Made by a program: the position numbers and the translations under genes
Shown here: in pieces, positions 9,289 to 18,359 of the stretch
How the letters are laid out: each line of letters opens with the position of its first letter
Numbering within the stretch: the stretch's first letter is position 1
The notes under the pieces: generated by a model
What the model was told of the DNA's origin: nothing
The model's database searches: none
What the model saw: only the letters and a program-made list of their open reading frames with translations
Assembly: GCA_025141015.1 (NCBI GenBank)
Contig: CP081098.1
Location: forward strand, 186,001-250,000
DNA: 64,000 nucleotides
Origin: Rhodobacteraceae bacterium M382
GTDB lineage: Bacteria; Pseudomonadota; Alphaproteobacteria; Rhodobacterales; Rhodobacteraceae
Direction of reading: 5' to 3'

Positions 9289-12200
9289 GTGCGCGCAACG
9301 ATGCCACCGAGCGCCAGGTTCAGGCCGCCCGCCCCGATACGTCAACGTGGCTGGCCGCGAATGCCGGATCGGGCAAGACCCGGGTTCTGACCGACCGGGT
9401 GGCCCGGTTGTTGCTGCGTGGGGTTCAGCCCCAGCATATCCTGTGTCTGACCTATACCAAGGCGGCAGCTTCGGAAATGCAAAACCGGCTGTTCAAACGG
9501 TTGGGCGAATGGGCGATGCTGAATGATCATGCATTGACGGTCGCGCTCGAAGATCTTGGTGCCGAGGATGCTATCTCATCAGATCGCTTGCGTCAGGCCC
9601 GCACTCTGTTCGCCCGCGCCATCGAAACGCCAGGTGGGTTGAAAATTCAGACGATTCATTCCTTCTGTTCGTCTCTGTTGCGACGATTTCCATTGGAAGC
9701 AGGTGTCAGCCCACAATTCTCCGAGATGGAAGACCGCGCCGCATCGCTGTTGCGGGCAGAGATCGTCGAGGATTTTGCCAAAGGCGACCGGGTCACACTG
9801 ATCGATGACATGGCTCAGCATGTGACTGACAGCGATTTCGATACCCTGACAGCCGCAATTTGCCATCGCCGCGCCAGCTTTGACACACCAATGTCCGCAT
9901 CCGATCTGTTGGCGTTGTTCGACCTGCCCGATGGATTTGACCAGGCCGCGTTGGAAGCAAGAGTGTTTCTGGGCGGCGAGGAGAACCTGCTAGAGCGCAC
10001 GCGCGCGATGCTGTCCACTGGCGGTACTAATGATCAAAAGGCGGCTGTCAAACTTGCTGCCATTGCCCGACCTACGGTGCCAGATTTGCCGGTTCTGGAA
10101 AACGTATTTCTAACCGGAGCAAGCGCCAAAGAACCTTTTTCCGCCAAGATAGGGTCTTTTCCCACCAAAAAGCTGCGCGAATCTCATGGCGAGCTGATGG
10201 ATCAGCTAGAGCCATTGATGCTGCGCATCGAAGACGCGCGCGCCAAAAGGCTGGGGCTGGTGGCGGCGCGCAAATCCATGGATCTTCATGCGTTTGCCGC
10301 TGCGTTCCTACCTGAATACGAACGGCGCAAACAGCTGCGCGGGTGGCTTGATTTTGACGATTTGATCCTAAAGGCACGTCAGTTGCTGAACGACCCGGCG
10401 GTGGCGGCTTGGGTGTTGTATCGGCTCGACGGTGGCATCGACCATATTCTGGTGGACGAAGCCCAGGACACCAGTCCAGTTCAGTGGGACGTCATCGAAA
10501 AGCTGGCTCAGGAATTCACCAGCGGTGAAGGGGCGCGTTCGGATGTGGAACGCACCATCTTTGTCGTTGGGGACAAAAAACAATCGATTTATTCGTTTCA
10601 AGGTGCCGACCCAGATGCCTTTGACAGGATGCAGGCCGATTTCGGTGCTCGGTTGCGCGATACCGGTTCGCAGCTCGAAGACCTGACATTGGAATATTCC
10701 TTTCGCTCTTCTGCAGCAATTCTGGGGCTGGTTGATCTGGTGTTTTCCGACAGTCCTCAGGCTGGATTTCACAAGGAAGCACTGCATCGCGCATTCAAAT
10801 CCGATTTGCCAGGGCGGGTCGATCTGTGGCCAGTTGTGGAAAAGGTCGATGATGACGAAGACCGCGACTGGACAGACCCGGTAGACCGGCCCAGCGCGCG
10901 GCATCACAATGTCATCCTGGCCGAACAGATCGCGGACAGTATCAAACAGCTGATCGACAGCGGTGCAACATTGCCCGAAGACGGATCCAAACGCGGCACA
11001 TTTGTGCGCCGCCCTGTGCAACCGGGGGACTTTTTGATCCTGGTGCAACGCCGGTCGGATCTGTTCTCCGAAATCATCCGCGCCTGCAAAAAGGCCGAAT
11101 TGCCGATTGCCGGAGCAGACCGGCTCAAGGTCGGCGCGGAACTTGCGGTCAAGGATCTGGCAGCGCTTCTGAGTTTTCTGGCCTTGCCAGAGGACAACCT
11201 TTCTCTAGCCTCTGCACTAAAATCACCTCTTTTTGGCTGGTCAGAACAAATGTTGTTTGATCTGTCTCATCGCCGTCAAAATAAAGAATATCTGTGGGAA
11301 ACGCTCAGAAAGCGTCAGGAGGAGTTTCCCGAAACATTTCGCGTTCTTTCTGATTTACGAAAAAATGCCGACTTCCTCCGCCCCTTTGATCTGATCGAAC
11401 GCATTCTGACCCGCCATGACGGGCGGCGAAAATTGCTGGGTCGATTGGGTCCAGAGGCCGAAGACGGGATCAACGCTTTGCTTTCCCAGGCTTTGGCCTA
11501 TGAACGCACGGATATTCCCAGCCTCACTGGGTTTCTCGTCTGGATGCAAACCGACGATCTGGAAATCAAACGCCAGATGAGCGCCGCGGGCGACATGATC
11601 CGAGTGATGACTGTTCACGGCTCCAAGGGATTGGAAGCACCGATTGTGATCCTGCCGGACACCGGTCCGCGCCGTGCCAGCCGGGATGGCGAAATCATGT
11701 TGGCCCAGGGCGTTCCATTGTGGAAGCTGCCCAAGGATCAGATGCCAGATGCGCTGATGCAGGCCAGAACCGAGGCACAGGACAGGCAAAAGAGTGAGCG
11801 TTTGCGTCTGCTATATGTGGCTCTAACACGGGCAGAAAAATGGTTGATTGTGGCCAGTGCCGGGGAGATGTCAAAAGAAGGCGACAGTTGGTACCAGTTG
11901 GTCGAAACCGCAATGCACGATGCTGGAGCCATCGAAGTAGAGGTTCCAAATGGTCGTTGTCTGCGAATGGAACACGGCGACTGGAATGGGTTGGAATTGG
12001 TGACTCCCGCGCATCATGTGCGCCATATCGTTCCCTTGCCCGGCTTTCTGACGCTTCCGGCAGCCCCCTATTTCGCGCCGCCCAGAGCGCTGAGCCCGTC
12101 TGAATTGGGAGGCCCAAAAGCTTTGCCTGGAGATCAGGGTTTGGACGAAGAAACCGCAATGCTACGCGGGACCCGGATCCATCTTCTTCTCGAGCATCTG

Positions 12201-12644
12201 CCCGCCCTACCCCAATCCGACTGGGATCATGCCGCAGAGATGCTATTGGTAGACGCACCAGATCTGGCTGATCTGATGGCCGAAGCCAAAACTGTTCTGA
12301 TTTCCCCTGATCTGGCCTGGCTGTTTGCCCCCCATGCGCTGGCCGAAGTTTCCGTAACCGCAGATTTGGGCCCGGAGCGGATACATGGGGTGATCGACCG
12401 GCTGGTGATCGGGGCTGATCACGTGCTGGCGGTGGATTTCAAAACCAATGCCACGGTCCCCACAACGCCTTCGGAGGTACCGCTGGGATTGTTGCGCCAA
12501 ATGGCGGCCTATAGCCACGCGCTGGCACAAATCTACCCGGACAAACGGATCGACACTGCAATCCTGTGGACCCGAACAGCAACACTGATGCCGCTACCAC
12601 ACGATCTTGTGTCAGGCACCATCATTGGGCAGCTGTCGGGTTGA
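9285..12644 (+). CDS. addA: Double-strand break repair helicase AddA
   Basis: The 1119-residue UvrD/Rep-type helicase and nuclease subunit of AddAB. Walker A is ANAGSGKT at 25-32; motif II is VDEAQDTSP; motif III follows as [36 protein letters not shown] and YVALTRAEK are motifs V and VI. A C-terminal nuclease domain ends with LAVDFKTNA. The ATG at 9285, overlapping the addB stop, is preferred; the frame extends to 9246 but that would overlap addB further. trxA follows after 61 bases. AddAB replaces RecBCD in most alphaproteobacteria. Confidence 0.95.
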   Translation: MSARNDATERQVQAARPDTSTWLAANAGSGKTRVLTDRVARLLLRGVQPQHILCLTYTKAAASEMQNRLFKRLGEWAMLNDHALTVALEDLGAEDAISSDRLRQARTLFARAIETPGGLKIQTIHSFCSSLLRRFPLEAGVSPQFSEMEDRAASLLRAEIVEDFAKGDRVTLIDDMAQHVTDSDFDTLTAAICHRRASFDTPMSASDLLALFDLPDGFDQAALEARVFLGGEENLLERTRAMLSTGGTNDQKAAVKLAAIARPTVPDLPVLENVFLTGASAKEPFSAKIGSFPTKKLRESHGELMDQLEPLMLRIEDARAKRLGLVAARKSMDLHAFAAAFLPEYERRKQLRGWLDFDDLILKARQLLNDPAVAAWVLYRLDGGIDHILVDEAQDTSPVQWDVIEKLAQEFTSGEGARSDVERTIFVVGDKKQSIYSFQGADPDAFDRMQADFGARLRDTGSQLEDLTLEYSFRSSAAILGLVDLVFSDSPQAGFHKEALHRAFKSDLPGRVDLWPVVEKVDDDEDRDWTDPVDRPSARHHNVILAEQIADSIKQLIDSGATLPEDGSKRGTFVRRPVQPGDFLILVQRRSDLFSEIIRACKKAELPIAGADRLKVGAELAVKDLAALLSFLALPEDNLSLASALKSPLFGWSEQMLFDLSHRRQNKEYLWETLRKRQEEFPETFRVLSDLRKNADFLRPFDLIERILTRHDGRRKLLGRLGPEAEDGINALLSQALAYERTDIPSLTGFLVWMQTDDLEIKRQMSAAGDMIRVMTVHGSKGLEAPIVILPDTGPRRASRDGEIMLAQGVPLWKLPKDQMPDALMQARTEAQDRQKSERLRLLYVALTRAEKWLIVASAGEMSKEGDSWYQLVETAMHDAGAIEVEVPNGRCLRMEHGDWNGLELVTPAHHVRHIVPLPGFLTLPAAPYFAPPRALSPSELGGPKALPGDQGLDEETAMLRGTRIHLLLEHLPALPQSDWDHAAEMLLVDAPDLADLMAEAKTVLISPDLAWLFAPHALAEVSVTADLGPERIHGVIDRLVIGADHVLAVDFKTNATVPTTPSEVPLGLLRQMAAYSHALAQIYPDKRIDTAILWTRTATLMPLPHDLVSGTIIGQLSG

Positions 12645-12705
12645 CGACGACGGTCGGGCTACATACGTTCCGATCCCAGTTGCCATACACTCAGGAGACA
12701 TTCAG

Positions 12706-13026
12706 ATGTCCACCGTAGCCGTCACCGACGACACATTTGACGCCGAAGTCAAAAATTCCGAAGTCCCCGTAGTCGTGGATTTCTGGGCCGAATGGTGCGG
12801 CCCCTGCAAACAGATTGGTCCCGCTTTGGAAGAGCTGGCCAGCGAATACAATGGTGCCGTGAAAATCGCCAAGGTTGATGTGGATTCCAACCCGAATGCC
12901 GCTGCAGCAATGGGTGTTCGTGGCATTCCGGCCCTGTTCATCTTCAAGGACGGACAGGTCGTGTCAAACCGTGCTGGCGCTGCCCCAAAGGCTGCGTTGA
13001 AAAGCTGGATCGACGATTCGATCTGA
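12706..13026 (+). CDS. trxA: Thioredoxin 1
   Basis: A 106-residue cytoplasmic thioredoxin with the active site WCGPC at 30-34, the preceding DFWAEW segment and the cis-proline loop GIPALFIF. It reduces protein disulfides and serves ribonucleotide reductase and other acceptors. The ATG at 12706 follows a strong AGGAG ribosome-binding site; the frame is open from 12607, but that extension has no family counterpart. It lies last in the divL-tsaE-addAB cluster and ends at a clear hairpin terminator. Confidence 0.97.
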   Translation: MSTVAVTDDTFDAEVKNSEVPVVVDFWAEWCGPCKQIGPALEELASEYNGAVKIAKVDVDSNPNAAAAMGVRGIPALFIFKDGQVVSNRAGAAPKAALKSWIDDSI

Positions 13027-13052
13027 TCTGTGTGATCAAATCTTGTGAACAA

Positions 13053-13079
13053 GGCGCTCCGGTTGGGGCGCCTTTTTTT
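13053..13079 (+). terminator. Rho-independent terminator after trxA
   Basis: GGCGC (13053-13057) pairs with GCGCC (13068-13072) and is followed at once by seven T residues. It lies 27 bases after the trxA stop and before an unrelated small gene. Confidence 0.85.
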
Positions 13080-13156
13080 GTGGGCGTTCTTGTTGCGAAC
13101 GCGGCAGCGTCATACGCTCGCTTGCAGATTGGCCAGCACAAACAGGGAAGAAACTC

Positions 13157-13477
13157 ATGCAACATGTTCTTTGTCTCGTCGTCTTTTTGGCTGTTGTCGT
13201 GACAACCGCATCAACCGCCCAGGCGACAATTGCATGTTCAATCGTTTCCCATGCACAGAACAAAACCAGCGTGAGCCTATTTTTGGAACCAGACGGGACG
13301 TCAGTCGCAATACGGGAGGTCCCTGTGGGCGATCTGGTTGTCTATCCACAAGAAGAACTGGCACCGGCCCAGGCCGAAGGCTGGGTCTGGGTTCGGCACG
13401 ACATGACACAAGAAACAATATGGCAGACCGGCATGTTCGGTTGGGTCAGGAGCGAGAACATAGCAAATTGTGGATAG
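13157..13477 (+). CDS. Small exported protein, SH3-like, function unknown
   Basis: A 106-residue product with a clear Sec signal peptide (hydrophobic run at about 4-20, cleavage probably after AQA at 20-22). The mature part of about 84 residues has a pattern like bacterial SH3 repeats: a short strand LFLEPDG, then GWVWVRHD and a closing GMFGWVRSENI. Two cysteines (Cys27 and Cys105) could form a disulfide in the periplasm. It stands alone between the trxA terminator and the Lin0512 pair. A longer open frame in another phase (13045-13566) lacks such features and is taken as a shadow. I do not recognise a named family. Confidence 0.65.
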   Translation: MQHVLCLVVFLAVVVTTASTAQATIACSIVSHAQNKTSVSLFLEPDGTSVAIREVPVGDLVVYPQEELAPAQAEGWVWVRHDMTQETIWQTGMFGWVRSENIANCG

Positions 13478-13567
13478 CTGCCAAACTGGCTTGCCCGTCG
13501 ATCGCAGACTGGATCTGTTTCGGCACTGCGATGTATGATCAAACTATTGAAAAAATACGGAGATAGC

Positions 13568-13915
13568 ATGGCCAAGACACGGGTATTGGTGGAATTCGGA
13601 ATGGGCACGTCGCTCAGGCGCGAAGACTACACTCAGGCTGCGGATCGAGCGATCCGGGACGCGTTGTGGCACAATTCGGTCAATATGGCCGAGCTGTTTG
13701 ATTTCCCAAAAGAAGCCATGATCATCGATGCGGAAATTGGCGTACAACAGCCGGACAAGGTGGATGTCACAGCATTGATGAAGATTTTTCCATATGGCAC
13801 GCCGACAATCACAGTCAGAAAAGGCGGGCTGAATGTGGAAAAACACCACACCGATGGGTGCACTGTAATCGCCAATGCAGCTATCGTTGTCTCTTTTGAT
13901 CTGGAGGCCGTGTGA
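13568..13915 (+). CDS. Lin0512 family protein (first of a pair)
   Basis: A 115-residue conserved protein of the Lin0512 family, whose function is unknown. It opens with TRVLVEFGMGTSLRREDYTQAADRAIRDAL and ends with a hydrophobic IANAAIVVSFDLEAV strand. The family is small, cytoplasmic and predicted alpha/beta. The ATG at 13568 follows GGAG closely; the frame also opens at 13535 without better support. The next gene is a paralogue and starts on this gene's stop codon, so the two products are probably made together and may form a hetero-oligomer. Confidence 0.8.
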   Translation: MAKTRVLVEFGMGTSLRREDYTQAADRAIRDALWHNSVNMAELFDFPKEAMIIDAEIGVQQPDKVDVTALMKIFPYGTPTITVRKGGLNVEKHHTDGCTVIANAAIVVSFDLEAV

Positions 13916-14280
13916 TGGGCGAAAAACGCATCATTTTGGAAATGGGTACCGGCAACGATTTATATGGTCAGGACTATACCAAGGCTGCGCGCCGCGCGGT
14001 TCAGGACGCGCTGCACCATTCTTCGATTACGCTGTTTTCAAAGTTGGGGGTGGATCATACCGAAATGCGGGTACAGGTGACCGTTGCTGTGCAGAACCCG
14101 GATGCGGTGGATTGTGATCTGGTTGCCGGCGATCTGCCCAGAGGTCGGGCCCAGGTGCGCGCTGTCCACGGTGGGCTGGACATACAAGATATCGAAGCCG
14201 GGACTGTTCACGTGATCGCCACTGCTGCTGTCGAGGCCTTTCTGCCGGACTTGTCCGGAGCCTACAAGCTGACACAGTGA
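13915..14280 (+). CDS. Lin0512 family protein (second of a pair)
   Basis: A 121-residue paralogue of the preceding product. Both open with the same layout (here RIILEMGTGNDLYGQDYTKAARRAVQDAL) and both end in a strand of the type HVIATAAVEAF. The ATG at 13915 overlaps the upstream stop as TGATG, behind GGAGG, so translation is coupled. A GTG at 13912 is also possible. Pairwise identity looks moderate, which suggests an old duplication rather than a recent copy. Function is unknown. Confidence 0.8.
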   Translation: MGEKRIILEMGTGNDLYGQDYTKAARRAVQDALHHSSITLFSKLGVDHTEMRVQVTVAVQNPDAVDCDLVAGDLPRGRAQVRAVHGGLDIQDIEAGTVHVIATAAVEAFLPDLSGAYKLTQ

Positions 14281-14294
14281 AGACAGCTCTGGAA

Positions 14295-14330
14295 AAAACG
14301 AAAGCCGCGCCTCTGATCAGAGGTGCGGCT
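14295..14330 (-). terminator. Convergent terminator between the Lin0512 pair and the DUF1127 gene
   Basis: AGCCGC (14303-14308) pairs with GCGGCT (14325-14330), with an inner CCTCTGATCAGAGG palindrome extending the stem. Read on the minus strand it is followed by TTCGTTTTTT, so it best ends the leftward DUF1127 transcript. On the plus strand it lacks a T run but may still stop the Lin0512 mRNA. Confidence 0.7.
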
Positions 14331-14357
14331 CAATTGCCTTGAAATATCTGCATGGGT

Positions 14358-14549
14358 TCAGAACAGATCACCACGGGTCAGACCGATGTCGTTCAGCTGG
14401 TGTTCGCTAAGACGGGACAGGATCTTGCGGGTCACGCGGGCCTGGTTCCAGGCAACAACGGAATTTTTTACGTTCATCAGCGAGTCGACAACACGCAGAG
14501 TTGCGACTGCACCAACTGGAGCTTGAGTTTGGGCGAGGGTATGGGCCAT
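14358..14549 (-). CDS. DUF1127 small protein (YjiS-like)
   Basis: A 63-residue basic protein whose C-terminal half holds the DUF1127 motif: RVTRKILSRLSEHQLNDIGL followed by TRGDLF. Short DUF1127 proteins are abundant in alphaproteobacteria. Several have been tied to RNA turnover and to phosphate, carbon or stress metabolism, often through the arginine-rich domain. The start follows AAGGACG with good spacing. It is monocistronic and ends at a hairpin terminator. Which DUF1127 subgroup it belongs to cannot be told from here. Confidence 0.88.
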   Translation of the reverse strand: MAHTLAQTQAPVGAVATLRVVDSLMNVKNSVVAWNQARVTRKILSRLSEHQLNDIGLTRGDLF

Positions 14550-14682
14550 TTTTCACGTCCTTCAGAATTGGGGTTGTTCGTGTGTTTGTTGATGAGGCTC
14601 ATGTAGGGTCCAAAGGTGAGTCCCACAATTGCCAAAAAAACAGGCCCGCTCTGCGCGCTTTGCATAGCACTTGAACAAAACG

Positions 14683-15612
14683 TTAACGGGCACCCAACGG
14701 CCAGCCCGCCGTCAACAGCCTGTCGCGGATCTTTCCCTCCGCGCCATCAATCCCGGCGTTGATCGACATCTTTTGCCAAAACCAATAAATATAGGCCGCA
14801 TAATCCGGGCGCAGTTGGGGGGCCATTTCCAGCGCTCGGGCCACGCCCGTTCTGTGTACATTGGCTGCAATGTGATGAAAATCGATCCGCCCGAACAGCA
14901 CCAATGGTTTGCCGAAAAAGAACCCAGCAAACCCCGCGGATGAATTCTGGGTTACAACATAGTCGCAATTGGCCAATAGATCGACCATGCCTCCCACGGC
15001 TATCTCAAGTCGTGGATACCGAGACTCGAGTCGCTCCAAGGCCGTCAGTTCGGCCTGCGCATAGGTCTCTTTTGGGTGCAACGTGGCAATCACTTTGCGA
15101 CGCGGTTCGTGTTCCAGTACTGCTTGGATCATCGAAATGGGGGAACAGGTTTGAAATGATCGGTGATCAAGCAACCGACCCTGAAGCGGAACATAAACAT
15201 ACCCATCCTCTTGAGCGCGCTGCGGTGCATCCCCGAACTGGCGCTTGCTCCAAAATCGATAGAACCGGTCCATTTCTTGTCTGGGTGTGTCCGGGCAAGG
15301 CGTGAAATCGGCCATGGACACCGGCCACTCCCACCGCTTGGCCGTATCTGCAATGTTCCAGAACGGAAATTCATAAACCTTGCGCATGGTCAGGGCCCGA
15401 TCATGAAGCGGATCGGACATATGGAACATGGCGTATCCCGGTCGGTCTACCGATTGTTGCAATGTATCCGGGTCGTGACCCAGATAGGCAATGTCAAAGC
15501 CCGCTGCCCGGACGACACGGTTGATACGGTTAATGAAATTATGCCCACCTCGCTCTGCCCGCTGGCGCAGTTGATCATGCAGGTAATAAGTCAAAATGCG
15601 GTCATCGGGCAT
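14683..15612 (-). CDS. Capsule-polysaccharide-type transferase (KpsS/KpsC-like), orphan
   Basis: A 309-residue protein that looks like a nucleotide-sugar-dependent transferase of the capsule synthesis group. VIATLHPKETY (about 180-190) and VTQNSSAGFAGFFFGKPLVLFG (about 220-241) fit the GT-B-like pattern in which a conserved His-Pro and an N-S-S-x-G loop contact the donor; KpsS and KpsC Kdo transferases show both. No other polysaccharide gene is near, so substrate and pathway are unknown. It is divergent from hslV with about 98 bases between starts. Family assignment rests on motif memory and is moderately sure. Confidence 0.6.
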   Translation of the reverse strand: MPDDRILTYYLHDQLRQRAERGGHNFINRINRVVRAAGFDIAYLGHDPDTLQQSVDRPGYAMFHMSDPLHDRALTMRKVYEFPFWNIADTAKRWEWPVSMADFTPCPDTPRQEMDRFYRFWSKRQFGDAPQRAQEDGYVYVPLQGRLLDHRSFQTCSPISMIQAVLEHEPRRKVIATLHPKETYAQAELTALERLESRYPRLEIAVGGMVDLLANCDYVVTQNSSAGFAGFFFGKPLVLFGRIDFHHIAANVHRTGVARALEMAPQLRPDYAAYIYWFWQKMSINAGIDGAEGKIRDRLLTAGWPLGAR

Positions 15613-15656
15613 GATGGCACGTTAGGCAGACAGAAAAGCCATCGCAACCTGAACCT

Positions 15657-15687
15657 CTTGTGCGCATGGGAGCACGGGGCCATATAG
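15657..15687 (+). promoter_or_regulatory. Possible heat-shock (RpoH-type) promoter of hslV
   Basis: CTTG at 15657-15660 and CCATATAG at 15680-15687 resemble the sigma-32 elements CTTGAAA and CCCATNT, with spacing at the long end of the accepted range. The pair ends 23 bases before the hslV start. The call is based on the expected heat-shock control of hslVU plus an imperfect motif. Confidence 0.35.
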
Positions 15688-15710
15688 ATCAACAACAAAC
15701 GGAGACATTC

Positions 15711-16268
15711 ATGGCAGAAGATCAATTTCCAGGCTGGCACGGCACCACAATCATTGGCGTCAAGAAAGGCAAAGAGGTGGTAATCGCCGGCGACGGCCAG
15801 GTCTCGCTTGGGCAAACCGTCATCAAGGGATCCGCCCGCAAGGTCCGCCGCCTGAAACCCGGTGGGTTCGAAGTGGTTGCAGGATTTGCTGGCTCTACTG
15901 CCGATGCCTTTACTCTGCTGGAACGTCTCGAAGCCAAACTGGAATCCACTCCCGGTCAGCTGGCGCGGGCCTCGGTCGAACTGGCCAAGGACTGGCGCAC
16001 TGACAAATACCTGAAGAACCTCGAAGCAATGCTGATTGTGACCGATGGCACCGATATGTTCGTGATCACCGGAGCCGGCGATGTGCTGGAACCCGAACAT
16101 GACGTGGCCGCCATCGGATCGGGTGGTAATTTTGCCTTGGCCGCCGCACGGGCCATGATGGACAGCGACAAGTCCGCCGAAGAAGTGGCCCGAGGCGCAA
16201 TGGCGATTGCTGCCGACATTTGTGTCTATACAAATGGTCGACTGACAGTCGAAAAAATCGACAGCTGA
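15711..16268 (+). CDS. hslV: ATP-dependent protease peptidase subunit HslV
   Basis: The 185-residue proteasome-like N-terminal nucleophile hydrolase of the HslVU (ClpQY) protease. The motif [10 protein letters not shown] places the catalytic threonine at Thr12 after a short propeptide [11 protein letters not shown], as is usual in alphaproteobacteria. GDGQVSLG and the [14 protein letters not shown] segment are family hallmarks. The ATG at 15711 sits behind CGGAGA; the frame is open from 15660. Its partner hslU lies about 680 bases downstream, separated by a DM13 gene on the other strand, which is not the usual adjacent arrangement. Confidence 0.95.
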   Translation: MAEDQFPGWHGTTIIGVKKGKEVVIAGDGQVSLGQTVIKGSARKVRRLKPGGFEVVAGFAGSTADAFTLLERLEAKLESTPGQLARASVELAKDWRTDKYLKNLEAMLIVTDGTDMFVITGAGDVLEPEHDVAAIGSGGNFALAAARAMMDSDKSAEEVARGAMAIAADICVYTNGRLTVEKIDS

Positions 16269-16294
16269 CTTTAATCCGCTATTGCTCCCTCAAC

Positions 16295-16324
16295 AAAAAA
16301 GGGGCGGCTGTCTCCAGCCACCCC
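16295..16324 (-). terminator. Terminator of the DM13 gene (leftward)
   Basis: GGGGCGGCTG (16301-16310) pairs with CAGCCACCCC (16315-16324) with one mismatch and a 4-base loop. On the minus strand it is followed by TTTTTTG. It lies 33 bases beyond the DM13 gene and 33 bases after hslV, so it can serve both. Confidence 0.75.
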
Positions 16325-16356
16325 TGTCAGGTCATCCGTGAGTGGGTTTCGACCTG

Positions 16357-16746
16357 TTAGTTCAATGTTGCAACGCCCAACGGCACGTTGAATTTGCGAC
16401 ACCAAATGTAAACTTCGTTGTGGCCGGAAATATCGACCCCGGCTGGAACCGCATAAGATTGCCCACCTTTCAGGTTGCGCAGTTCACCCAAATCCGTGGC
16501 TGGGTCATATTTCCCGTTTTTGCCCAAACCGACACGTGGATCAGGTGCTCCGTCCAACGAGAAGTCGTCACCCAGTTCGACGACATATCCACCATCCTCT
16601 TTCACAATTTTCACCTTGCCGGTGGTGATGTGTTTGCTGCGGCCCTCAAAATGACCACCCTCGGCGGCAAATGCCTGTGGCCCTGAAATGATCAGCGCTG
16701 CGCCGGATGCTACGGCTACGCTCAGAAAATTTCGACGATTGATCAT
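16357..16746 (-). CDS. Exported DM13-domain protein
   Basis: A 129-residue protein with an N-terminal twin-arginine-like signal (NRRNFLSVAVASGAAL, cleavage probably after AFA near residue 31). The mature part is essentially one DM13 domain: a start HFEGRSKHITTGKVKI, a middle LGDDFSLDGAPDPRVGLG and an end HNEVYIWCRKFNVPLGVATL. The near-terminal Cys in the WC pair is the conserved DM13 cysteine, and DM13 is proposed to act in redox or electron transfer. MINRRNF is the preferred start, with GGAGAGAG upstream; the frame opens further at 16779. It sits between hslV and hslU on the opposite strand. Confidence 0.8.
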   Translation of the reverse strand: MINRRNFLSVAVASGAALIISGPQAFAAEGGHFEGRSKHITTGKVKIVKEDGGYVVELGDDFSLDGAPDPRVGLGKNGKYDPATDLGELRNLKGGQSYAVPAGVDISGHNEVYIWCRKFNVPLGVATLN

Positions 16747-16945
16747 TGGATCTCTCTCCATATTCACGTCCCTGGGCATCTGTGCCCTCGCCTAATCTCG
16801 GTGTACCGACCAGTCATTGTAAGGGTTGCTCACGCGCCGCTGATCTATCGTGTTTGCTGGGTGTTTTTGCGTGAGCATCTTGTGATTGGGTTGAGTTTTC
16901 CGCGTCCATGATTAGGTTCGCATCGAAACAATGAAATGAGTGACC

Positions 16946-18253
16946 ATGACCGATCTGACCCCGCGCGAAATCGTTTCCGAACTGGACCGGTTCATCATTG
17001 GACAGAACGACGCCAAACGCGCCGTTGCCGTTGCGCTGCGCAATCGCTGGCGACGCAAACAATTGTCCGATGACCTGCGCGACGAGGTTTATCCAAAAAA
17101 CATCCTGATGATCGGCCCCACCGGTGTGGGCAAAACCGAAATCAGCCGCCGCCTGGCCAAACTGGCCCGCGCCCCCTTTATCAAGGTCGAGGCGACCAAA
17201 TTCACCGAAGTCGGCTACGTGGGGCGTGACGTGGAACAGATTGTCCGTGATCTGGCGGATGCGGCAATTCTGCAAACCCGTGAATACATGCGCGAAGACG
17301 TCAAGGCCAAGGCCCAAACGGCCGCCGAAGAACGGGTGATTGATGCCATTGCCGGTGCAGAGGCCCGCGAAGGCACCCGCGAGATGTTCCGCAAAAAGCT
17401 CAAGTCTGGTGAACTGGACGACACAGTCATCGAGGTGGATGTGGCTGACACGTCCAACCCGATGGGCAGCTTTGAAATCCCCGGCCAACCTGGATCCAAT
17501 GTCGGTATGATGAATCTCGGCGATTTGTTCGGCAAGGCTATGGGCGGGCGCACCGTGCGCAAGAAAGTTACCGTAGCCGACAGTTATGAACTTTTGATTG
17601 GTGAAGAGGCCGACAAGCTTTTGGATGACGAAGCAGTCACACGTTCTGCACTGGATTCGGTTGAACAGAACGGCATCGTGTTCCTGGATGAAATCGACAA
17701 GGTTTGTGCCCGATCTGACGCACGCGGTGGCGATGTCAGCCGGGAAGGCGTGCAGCGGGATCTGTTGCCACTGATCGAAGGCACCACCGTCAGCACTAAA
17801 CACGGCCCGATCAAGACCGACCACATTCTCTTCATTGCGTCTGGTGCATTCCACATTGCCAAACCCAGCGATCTTCTGCCCGAACTTCAGGGCCGCCTGC
17901 CGATCCGGGTTGAGTTGCGCGCCCTGACTGAAAAGGATTTTGTGCGCATCCTGACGGAGACTGACAATGCGTTGACCTTGCAATACACCGCCCTGATGGG
18001 CACCGAAGAGGTCACAGTCAGCTTTACCGATGATGGGATCGCCGCATTGGCCAAGATTGCAGCCGACGTGAACCAATCTGTCGAAAATATTGGGGCTCGC
18101 CGGCTTTATACGGTGATGGAGCGTGTGTTTGAGGATCTGTCTTTCGCTGCGCCCGACCAGTCCGGAACAAGCGTTACCGTCAACGCCGATTTTGTCGAAA
18201 AAAACCTGGGCGAACTGACCCGGTCCGCGGATGTGAGCCGTTATGTTCTGTAG
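16946..18253 (+). CDS. hslU: ATP-dependent protease ATPase subunit HslU
   Basis: The 435-residue AAA+ unfoldase that feeds substrates to HslV. Walker A is GPTGVGKT at 57-64, the pore loop is [14 protein letters not shown], Walker B is [11 protein letters not shown], and the sensor-2 region with [18 protein letters not shown] is followed by the C-terminal YVL tail that docks into HslV. The intermediate domain is rich in charged residues, as expected. The ATG at 16946 gives the family N-terminus [10 protein letters not shown]; a GTG two codons upstream (16940) is the alternative. hslU has its own 199-base upstream gap, so its own promoter is likely. Confidence 0.95.
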   Translation: MTDLTPREIVSELDRFIIGQNDAKRAVAVALRNRWRRKQLSDDLRDEVYPKNILMIGPTGVGKTEISRRLAKLARAPFIKVEATKFTEVGYVGRDVEQIVRDLADAAILQTREYMREDVKAKAQTAAEERVIDAIAGAEAREGTREMFRKKLKSGELDDTVIEVDVADTSNPMGSFEIPGQPGSNVGMMNLGDLFGKAMGGRTVRKKVTVADSYELLIGEEADKLLDDEAVTRSALDSVEQNGIVFLDEIDKVCARSDARGGDVSREGVQRDLLPLIEGTTVSTKHGPIKTDHILFIASGAFHIAKPSDLLPELQGRLPIRVELRALTEKDFVRILTETDNALTLQYTALMGTEEVTVSFTDDGIAALAKIAADVNQSVENIGARRLYTVMERVFEDLSFAAPDQSGTSVTVNADFVEKNLGELTRSADVSRYVL

Positions 18254-18359
18254 TTCTGTCGCATTGATCAAACTGTCTATTTGACTGATCGTTCGTTCCT
18301 GTGCTGGACATTCGCAATCGCATGACTAGCCTGTCCCAGAATTCTGGGTCAGGTGGATC

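Noticed and set aside
13045-13566. 173-codon frame overlapping the small exported SH3-like protein
   Set aside because: The competing 106-residue frame has a clean signal peptide and good start; this one is low-complexity and Arg/Cys-rich.
16814-18271. 485-codon leftward open frame across hslU
   Set aside because: Exactly antisense to a clear hslU; no recognisable domain.
18254-18359. TTGATCAAAC as an FNR box before the lipoprotein hydrolase gene
   Set aside because: It does not fit TTGAT-N4-ATCAA; only a chance partial palindrome.
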